Of a stretch of 64,000 bases of DNA, positions 55,636 through 64,000 are shown piece after piece. The stretch is from Clarireedia homoeocarpa (taxonomy: Eukaryota; Ascomycota; Leotiomycetes; Helotiales; Rutstroemiaceae): NCBI GenBank assembly GCA_001465935.1, contig LNKV01000017.1, positions 197,499 through 261,498 of the forward strand, read 5' to 3'. How positions within the stretch are numbered: the first letter of the stretch is position 1; the number at the start of each line of letters is the position of its first letter. Both the position numbers and the translations under genes were made by a program. The notes beneath the pieces are model-generated. The model was given only the letters and a program-made list of their open reading frames with translations, had not been told where the DNA came from and searched no databases.

Positions 55636-57180
55636 AGCGTTCTCTAGTGGTCAGATAGTTGATGATGTGGGCGTGGAGGTGGATGAGAATTGCTCGCCGA
55701 CCAAAATGGTGAGAAAGGGGCACAGGAAATTTGAGCGGTTTGCTACATTGAGGAGCCAACTCGCAGACCCATGTATCGAGCGTCGAATGACGGTTGAGTC
55801 TGTCTACCCTTGTACAGCAAAAATGGATAGCAGATTTGCTGACCACCGTAGTGGACTGTAAACCGTAGTGATTGTAATACGTAGCGAGGTCCCCGATGAG
55901 CCCGGACTTAGATTGATAAGAGTCTAGTTGGCAGGAATGCTGGGGGGATTTGGGTGCACGGAGGAGTACGAATAGGACGGGTTTATGTTGGTGACGCTGA
56001 TTCTGATGATGTGCAGATTGCTGATGCTGATGCTGACAGGATGTAAGAATGAGATGTGATATGTCCTTTATCTATATCTTTAACAGAACGCGTATATAAG
56101 AGGCCGGTGGGAGCGGAACAGAATGAAGGAGTTCAAGTTCAAGAGATCAGGAGTCTAGAAATTCGGCAGTTCGTTCACACCAGTTCCTGTGGATAGGAAT
56201 GATTGGGGTAAAGGGGAGGATAACGGGGTAAAGGGGAGGATAACGGGGATAACCTCTGCAATTTAACGATCCAAACGCCTATCAAAAGCACAAAAGCACG
56301 AAAGACGGTTGGAAGGGTTATTAAGCACATACGGAGTGGTTCATCCGTCCATCGATTTTCTATCTCACCTACAGTTCTCTTATGCGTAACTCATGCGTAA
56401 TTCATGCGCAGATTCTTTATGCTTTCACGTTTCAATCATTTCATTGGTCGGAACATCCGAGCTGCGAATCACGTGCGAGTGCATTCCGTGGCCCATCTAG
56501 CTCGGATTTCCCCCTCGTCCTCCGATTGATAGAAATCCTTCGTATGCGCATCATATCTGCATATAAGAGTGCGAAGGTCGACCTGTGTGAGTAGCATGCG
56601 GGATGTTGGAGGTCTTGGTTCGCTTCTATAAGAGCGGTGACAAGGTGAACCTCTTTCCTCCGGGCGGGTAGAGATCGAGAAGATTCCGGTGAAAGAGCAA
56701 TGAGCAATGGGCAATGAGCAATGGGCAATGAACACTATGAACCAAATAACTATCGATACCATTCTGTCTTTCTGTATTCCTGTTTCAGCTGCCACATCGT
56801 GGCTAAGAAAGAACGGCACTGTCGTGATCAGGCATTGTCGTGATCAGGCATTGTCGTGATCAGGCATTGGTGCAGAATGCGGAGTGTTTGTCGATTGGTC
56901 GGCCGAGTCAGTCTTTTGACCAACCAGAAAAGTGCCCACCATCAGTCGAGGTTTTCCGTTGGAGACGTTGAAAACCCTTCCTGGATGCTCTGAATGGCCA
57001 GCAGAGCTAGAAACAATCCAACAGGGCGACCAGTTTGTCTCACCTGTTGAGCCTCTTCACATGTTCATATCATTCCCTCGCACTTTTTTGTAATGTTGAT
57101 ATTTGCTGGTCTTGCTTCATGTTCCCAAAAAGAACATTACAACTACATTTAACTTACCATTTCCTCAGCTCCTCTCTAAA
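55636..57180. promoter_or_regulatory. Divergent region between Zn2Cys6 gene and HeLo-pseudokinase gene
   Basis: 1,545 bp with both promoters. It contains two copies of a 20-bp repeat (GGGGTAAAGGGGAGGATAAC) at 56205-56244, GCAATGAGCAATGG repeats near 56697-56730 and three 16-bp repeats at 56818-56865. No gene seen. Confidence 0.55.
56205..56865. repeat. Short tandem repeats in divergent promoter region
   Basis: 20-bp unit twice at 56205-56244, followed by a partial GGGGATAAC; 16-bp unit ATTGTCGTGATCAGGC three times at 56818-56865 (first copy begins ACTG). The unit TCGTGATCA contains the palindrome TGATCA. These could multiply a regulator site. Confidence 0.85.
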
Positions 57181-59269
57181 ATGGATCCCATAAGTGCTGT
57201 CGGACTTGCTTTGAGTGTAGCATCGTTAGCAGGGCAAGTTCTCGCAGGATGCATACAAGGTACACATTTCCAGTCCGACCCGGAAATCATTTCAAAATGT
57301 TGATTTTCGTAATTAGGCATCCAACTTGTCATCACTGCGATGAATGTTCCAGAGGATTCCAAATACTTCAATTTGCGACTCCGGATGGAGCAGCAAAGAT
57401 TATTTGCATGGAGTGAGACGTCTGGTCTCGTAGATGTAGATGACCTCAAGATTCGCGAATCTAATATCTTCGTCATTCATCGGACTACTATCTTAGATCT
57501 TCTTGTGCAGATCCAGTGTTTATTCAAAGAATTTGAAAAGGCACAAATGAAGAATAAACATCTCAAGATTGCCCCTGAGTCGGTAGCAGATGAAGATACA
57601 ATTGAAGATCCAGCTAAAGACTCATCGAGCGCTCATGTCCCATTATCTGAATCAAGACGGAGGTACATCATCAAAGTGATGAAAGCACTGAAGTCGAATA
57701 CCTCGGATCAACTTGCAGAAGGCCGAAGGCGCCTTTGGTGGGCAGCATTCGATAAAGCCGCCTTTGAGGTTCTTCTCCAGCGCTTTTCGACTCTAAACGA
57801 TAACATGACGGATATTCTCGATGCTCGATTACAGACAGAGATCCACCGAACAACACAAGACACCAACCGAGGAGTATTGCAGCTCCACAAAGATCTGAAC
57901 TCTTTGCATCGATTAGTGATGGCCTTGAACATAAAATTGGAGTCCAAAGCTTTCTACACACCGTCGATCTCACATGAAAATTCTGAAGATAACTCTTCTG
58001 GTCTGAAACTTCTAGCCCAGCTGGCAAAATTTAAAGCTTTCAACGAAGCAATCAATCCGTCGACCGGAAGCGAGACACCATGGGACGAGGCAACAGGAGA
58101 AGCTCTCTCACTAGGCAAGCCGTATGATGAAAAGACTGGCCTTCAGATTGAGAAATCAAACATCAAATTTGTACATGGTAAGGCTGAAATGGACATCGAC
58201 TCCCTCAGGTGTGAAGCGACCTACGTCCACGACGGTATCGAAGAACCAGTATGGATTGAATGGAAAGACTACGACTACACACCTGGTGCCACATCACCCC
58301 CTCCCCTTATCATAGACAGAGTACAAAAGCTCGCGGCACTTCTCCACCACGAGCCCAAACCAGAAGCATTTAGGGTTCCACACTGTCTTGGCTACTTCGA
58401 TAATCTTGCAGCAGCACCATCTTCACCCCTCTCACTAGAATCCGAAGAATTTGATGATGATTCGGCAGAAACACGAATCGGGCTTGTTTTTCGCAAACCG
58501 CCAAGCACTATCAGCTCACCTGTTTCACTATTTCAGCTTTTCACTGCACATCAGAAGCCGAGGGTGACAGACCGCATTAAACTTGCCCATTCGCTTTCGA
58601 ATTGCTTGCTATACTTACACTCTGTGAACTGGCTACATAAAGGGTTCCGCTCGCATAACATCGTTTTCTTTCCCACTACAGAGGAGAACGAAAAACGGAG
58701 TAAGATTGCTTGGGGACAGGCATATCTCAGTGGTTTTGACTTTGCTCGTCCAGCGAGAAAAGATGAAATGACGGAGACACCGGGAGATAGTGAAGAGTAC
58801 AATATGTATAGACATCCTGGAACCCAGGGTGTTGGATGGGGTCCAAGGGAAAGTAAGTCATACTACCAATTCCAAACCACGAACTGTACTGATTCATACG
58901 ATCATAGGCTACAGGAAGAGCTTCGATATCTATAGTTTTGGCATAGTGTTGGTAGAGCTATGTTTCTGGAAATCCATCACAGATATTATATCCGAGAGCA
59001 CTCAAAGCCAAACAAGAACGTCATCACCGACAAAAAAGCCCCTGGCAAAGAATGTCCGGAGTATCCTCATGAGTGAGGAAATGCTCTTGAAAATAGGAGG
59101 AGAAATGGGAGAGGTCGTAGAAGAAGTAGTAAAACGGTGTATAATAGGCGGAAAAGAATTAGGAGTGTTCGATGGCGAAGACGAGATGGGCGATGAAAAA
59201 GTAGTTTCAAGATTAGGGATGAGTTTCTTCGAAAGAGTGGTTAAGAGACTTGGTGATATTAATGTTTGA
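57181..59269 (+). CDS. HeLo-domain protein fused to a pseudokinase
   Basis: Three exons, 57181-57259, 57317-58852 and 58908-59269, give 658 residues. Residues ~1-230 match the HeLo (HET-S-like) domain: MDPISAVGLALSVASLAGQV forms the amphipathic first helix, followed by YFNLRLRMEQQRLFAWSE and later RRLWWAAFDKAAFEVLLQRF. Residues ~320-640 form a kinase fold: K343 in WIEWKDY is the likely beta-3 lysine, LLYLHSVNWLHKGF has HKG instead of HRD (467-469), N474 is kept, and the DFG site is GFD (499-501). DIYSFGIVLVEL is subdomain IX. Catalytic Asp is therefore missing, so it is a pseudokinase. HeLo domains insert into membranes and kill cells in fungal incompatibility; the role here is inferred. No prion-type C-terminal motif is visible. 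Confidence 0.9.
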
Positions 59270-61062
59270 GACTACAGTTTTATCCCAAGGTATTGGTACA
59301 TGTGGTCTAAGGAAATGTACATGTACGCATTGATGTAGACAATTCATGCAGAGGGTGCGGACTAAACGGCCAGGCATAAAGGTGGGTAGCATTTTCTAGA
59401 AATTACAAATGTGCAGGGCAGTGAGGGCCCCCTACTCAGCAACCAACTATTCTATTCGACACAGAGTATGTGCATATAACACTCACGACCCGGAGACAGA
59501 GGCACTTTTCCCAATTCTCACACATCACCAATTCCAGGTGCTCGTTTCTGAGTCACAAGGAAGATGCGCTACTACACGCCACATGAACAAATGTCCCGTG
59601 TATTCTTTCTTCTATTGCTTTTTTCTTGGCTCTATCGTATATACGCTACGTTACGTTACGTTGGGTCAGACCTGTCAGCATCAGCGTAACTGATTGTCTA
59701 CCGTTGTTTTCCTTAGCTTTACAGTACAGTGCCGCACTCTATCCCGTCTTCAACCGAAAGGCTAGAATCAATATTCTCCACACTTGCATATTAAGAGACG
59801 GGACGGCATGAAAGTTTTATATGTATATGCAGATGTAACAGCTTCTGCAATGCAAGAGTACCCAACCCAACATAAACCGTCAAGTTAGATCACATGTATT
59901 CAAATCGTTTGATCTGACTGCAACTCCTAGATACAGGAGTTGAGGTGCTATCTAGAGGCGGTATATGCTAGAGTATATCGTTTCATGCAGCCTCGTTGAA
60001 AAACAGCATACATAAACACACACAACGTACCAATGGATCTACACCAGCATCGGCGTCAGCACCGCCACCGGTACGCATGTCTTACCAAGTATGGTATCAC
60101 CCCCGAATATCACCCCCTTCCTTGCGACATACTTAGACGCCCGCTGGGCGTCACTCCGTACCACACATAATTTACTTCATACCACGCCCCACTACGCTGA
60201 GCCAGCTTGTGCCAGGCCCGTATCACTAGAACCTCACTCGTATCTTCCATTCCAAATACGCAATGCCAGCTGTACCACTTCTCCCTCAAAATAAACCCAG
60301 TGACTAAGATGAATTCCCAGCACTACCGTGCAACATACGAAGAAAATACAAGCAAGTGTCGTGACTAGATCTCTGTGCGAAACCAACTATGTTCGGTACC
60401 TATGTTTTGCAAAGCAAAACGAAGGTGCGGCACAAGAGGCTGTGAAACGAGATGGAGGTTATAGTTCGGGATCTACCCGGTAGGTGTGGAGGGTTTGGTT
60501 TTGGGTAGGGAGGACGAGGGAGGACGAGGGAGGACGAGGGAGGACGGTGAGCGTGGGTGGGGGTTATATTAAGCTGGGGTGGAATGGGATGGGATGGGTT
60601 ACCAAGGACTTGGGAACGGGAGGCGGAGTGCGGGAGGGGATAGTGGATGGATAGATAGGCATATGGATGGATATGATATGGCATTCGATAGTGAGGAAGA
60701 TCAAGTTATGTATTTATGATGATACAAGTAGTAAATGAGTTATATACATACATAAAACTATACAAGCAAATTCATCGCTACATCGTATGAGGAATCCATA
60801 TGTACACCCAATTTTCCCATATCTCCGTCATAGATCATCGACCGATTGAGTCCATGACCCTCGTATAAACAATTCCACCCCAGCCTTGTACCGTACGACA
60901 CTGTAACTAGTGAAACAACCTCCCTCCGTAGCAATATGCAAGTAGCCGTGCCACCCCATGCCCTCTGTAAACAAAATCAACCGCACGCACTGCACTACCA
61001 AAACATGAAAATGAGACATTAACCAACTCCTCAAAGCCAAATACCGCACCGTGGATATGATT
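59270..61062. other. Intergenic, 1.8 kb, low complexity
   Basis: Between the HeLo-pseudokinase and the ABC transporter (convergent). ACGTT repeats near 59644-59663 and AGGACGAGGG repeated 3.6 times at 60511-60547. No supported gene. Confidence 0.5.
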
Positions 61063-63823
61063 CTACCGCCTGAGATACATTGCAAGCAAACCCAGCATTC
61101 TATACACAAAGATGATCACGATGAGAATCCCTACCCATTCGCCAGTTTTGCCAGTTTTGTAACCGCTTTTTAAGAAGTTAGTCTTAACTTGCGATGATTG
61201 AAGGATAGAGAGACTGCAGAGGAGACTTACTACTGATCCAAAACACCCTTTCCGCTAATTTTACACTCTGGTGCTAAGTCTGTGATGTACATGCATTGGC
61301 AACTCCTACCACATGTGTATTCCCTCTCAGAAAACTCATTCACCATCATTCCTTGAAATACGTATGTCTGTTTCATAAGGTGTCAGCTTGGTCGATATAA
61401 AATTGAGACGGGGTAAAATGTATACCTGATAATCAATATAATGAAAAACATATTTCCAGAAAACATTCAATGTCCCCTGGGGCACAAGAAAGCCCCCAAC
61501 ACTCATCCAGAGTCCATTGGCGAAAGCCGTCAACGCAAGTGATATGACAAACGAAGGAAAGATAGAACTGATAAGTACAACAAGCGATTCCGCAGCAAGC
61601 AGATCGAGGAAGAGCCACATAATCCAGGTAAAGAAGGCCGTGGCCGTGGGACGGAAATTGTTGAGAAAATAGGTTGTTACAGAGAAAAGGAGAGCAATGA
61701 GGACTAGGGTTATAGAGTCAGTTCAAGTGTGGCGAAGCGGGCAAGGGGGAGAAGAGTGGAAACATACAGAGATACGGAAGTCCAATAATGAAATTCGAAA
61801 GCATGAATAATGGGGCGCTGTAGAGACCGTTGGCACGTTCTTTGATGAATGTTGAGCGATCTTCAAGGAAAGAAGGAACGTAGGCTACCGCCATGAAGGA
61901 CATGAATGCCGAGCCGAAAAACTGAGAGAATGTTAGTATTCAGGACATATTTAAAATCGAGGAATGTCCGCTTACGATAGCATTAATGAATGGTTGGATA
62001 TCGTTCTGATCAGTCTTCAGACGTAACCAAACAGTGCCCATCATTATTGCTAATCCCATGTACATGGCGATACGAATTCCATATGCGACGACATCTCGGT
62101 AGCTCTTAATAAAAGATCGGTGCACTAACGTAAATAAAACATTGACGAATCCACCACGCGAGGATGCAGGTAATGGTAAAGGCCTAATATTGAGCAAAGA
62201 CCGCTCGATGCTGCTGTTCATCTGTCGACAGGCTGCTGACATTAGCCATAAGTGCCGAATTGATGCCAATGTTCCTTGTGCCTGCCGCTGGTCTGTGGCA
62301 AAATCCGTATTCATGAGGTCCAGAAGGTATTCCGCTACATTCATACGAAGCGGAATTGGGAGTCCTATTGATTCAAAATGGTCGCCTACGTCTGAGACCG
62401 GGCCAAAGTAGTGTGATTTACCGCCGGATAATAGCATCAATTTGTCAAATAATTGAAATGTGGAGGTTGACGGCTGGTGAATGCTTGCGATGACAATCAA
62501 CTACGAAATGAATTAGTATTTGCCGCAAAACAAAATTAGGATACGATACCGACATTGTTTTGTTTCGCGACTTGCTTAACAAACGACATGACCTCCCAAC
62601 TTGCCGCTGAGTCCAAACCAGAAGTAGGTTCGTCCAAAAAGAGAATCTTTGGCCCTGTGATGAGCTGACTTGCAACACTAACTCTGCGCTTCTGACCCCC
62701 ACTGATACCCTTTCGAATTGGCGTACCAATAATTGTATGAGCCTGATTTCTTAATCCAAAAGAATCCAATAATCCATTTATCCGATTGATTCGTTCCCTT
62801 TTCGTCAACGAGCTTGAACAGAAGTTAGCGTATCATCATGATGTAAGCGGAGCAACATTATCCGTACCTCTTATGCGCAAGACGCGCTGCGAAATTCATG
62901 GTTTCATATACGGTTAAAGAGCCGATGAGTGCATCTTCCTGCTCGACGTAAGAACTTATAGCTCGAAATGCGCTGCTGCTTGGATTTATTCCATTGATTA
63001 ATGTTGATCCTGCTACCGTTGCTTTCGAGGCTGCGTTCCTGTAAGCTAGCACGTTAAGTAAGGTAGTTTTTCCGCATCCGCTGGGTCCCATCAGTGCGCA
63101 TAGCTCTCCTATGATTGCAATGATGATTAGTCAACCACAAGTCGTTCTTTTGAGGCGATATTACTAACCAGCCTCGACGATGCCACTGACTCCGTCCAAA
63201 ATTGCCTTCGGATGTTTTGTCCCATTGTCCTTGACAGTGACTGTAATATCCTGCCAAATGAAGCTTCTGACTGTAGCATTTCTTAAATGCGTGTCGTCCA
63301 CAGCGGCATGTTCGACATCGGTAAGGTAGGGAGTACGAAGTTCAAGATCGTACTGAACTTCGGTCTTTCCTAGATCTTGGGAGTGGGTGCTAGATACCGT
63401 AGCGTCCGTCATATTGTTGTGATCTCGCCGATGATCAAACATCTCTTGTCCACGGGGTACTTTTATTCTAAGAGATTGGCCGTTGGATTTGGATTTAGAA
63501 GTGTCTGGTCGACGAATCTCTGCTAAATAATGAATGTTCTGAGCCTTGCCCAAATCGGTGTGTGAACTTGGATACTCTGACGGTCGATGGTGAAAAATAT
63601 GATTAGATGGCAGAGTTGGAGAGTCGAACGTTGTATCGAAGGGATTTGGTTTATCTGAAGTGGTTGACTGATAACGGAATCGACTCAAGGGAATATTCGA
63701 AATAGAATCGAAGTACTTATTTGAAGTTTTACTATGAGATTGAGAATCGTCCCATATTTCATCCAAAGTCTGACCGTGTTGAAACCTTGCTTCAACATAG
63801 GGAGCACAACCTTTATAGTTCAT
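61063..63823 (-). CDS. ABC transporter, G (White/half-size) family
   Basis: Eight exons, 63823-63169, 63108-62868, 62812-62554, 62500-61976, 61921-61768, 61703-61426, 61367-61231 and 61165-61063, give 783 residues. Order is ATPase first, then membrane domain. Walker A is GPSGCGKTT (226-234), then SYVEQEDALIGSLTV, signature ISGGQKRRVSVA, Walker B ILFLDEPTSGLD and H-loop SIHQPS. Six membrane segments follow, including FITWIMWLFLDLLAAESL-like text, ending in a short basic tail. The ~200-residue N-terminus is polar and Ser rich. ABCG half-transporters dimerise and export lipids, sterols or toxic compounds; the substrate is unknown. The start at 63823 is the first ATG of the frame; an upstream exon is possible. 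A C-rich luminal loop (CGRSCQCMY) precedes the last membrane helix. Confidence 0.92.
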
Positions 63824-64000
63824 ATTTTCCCCGTTGCCAGACAACAGTTCCAGATTTGGTTGGGTCTTATTCAGCTTGTCTCACTACACTAATGAGAAGC
63901 TGGAATACAAGAACATTCCAACCTGCCGTCACGAAAACCGTTCGGCCAGAGCGATGCAGTCACCACTAGTCAGCCGGTGGTGATGGGGACGATAACGTGA

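Noticed and set aside
53609..63823. Zn2Cys6 factor plus ABC transporter as a secondary-metabolite cluster
   Set aside because: No polyketide, peptide or terpene backbone enzyme and no tailoring enzymes are present between or beside them.

Overview
The window is nuclear DNA of a filamentous ascomycete (Pezizomycotina). Support: many compact protein genes with short GT-AG introns (mostly 45-75 nt), Zn2Cys6 and 2EXR proteins, a HeLo-domain protein, and ATP-citrate lyase split into two divergently transcribed subunit genes. A leotiomycete of the Botrytis/Sclerotinia type is my best guess, but that is inference. All exon joins below were traced by hand and checked for reading phase.

Layout. 1-1.8 kb: 5' part of a Nif1-like cell-cycle regulator (minus), cut by the window edge. 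2.2-3.6 kb: relic of a piggyBac-type transposase. 4.1-5.5 kb: MIP-family channel (minus). 5.5-10 kb: decayed ground with a broken C2H2 zinc-finger gene, a frameshifted Hsp70-like fragment and a tRNA-Gly 5' half. 10-12 kb: coiled-coil protein. 12.8-25.2 kb: dense housekeeping block: PRMT5/Skb1, SmF, a CXXC zinc-binding protein (DUF866), a PPR-like mitochondrial protein, a queuosine-salvage enzyme (DUF2419) and SUMO-activating Uba2. 25.4-27.8 kb: FabG-like reductase with long microsatellite-filled introns. 28.4-34.7 kb: acl2 and acl1, head to head. 35.5-36.3 kb: DNA polymerase delta subunit 4. 36.3-39.4 kb: repeat-rich ground with a solo LTR and a helicase-element-like relic. 39.5-46.1 kb: 2EXR protein, amidase, small secreted protein, an uncertain small gene and Elongin C. 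47.6-52.5 kb: Aur1-like inositolphosphotransferase, p23/Sba1 and Vps24. 53.6-63.8 kb: Zn2Cys6 transcription factor, HeLo-pseudokinase gene and an ABCG transporter.

Most genes are unrelated housekeeping functions. Two pairs are functionally linked: acl1/acl2 encode the two subunits of one cytosolic enzyme that makes acetyl-CoA and share one 2.3-kb intergenic region; Uba2 and the p23, Elongin C and Vps24 genes belong to protein-modification, folding and sorting pathways but are not clustered for that reason. The most interesting locus is the HeLo-pseudokinase at 57.2-59.3 kb: a fungal membrane-attack (HeLo) domain fused to a kinase fold whose DFG motif reads GFD, an architecture parallel to animal MLKL. 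Other notable points are a tRNA half at the end of a truncated gene, C-to-T type nonsense changes in relics, a GC-AG intron, and an acl1 intron that is in frame, stop-free and encodes a proline/PKKKR stretch if retained.
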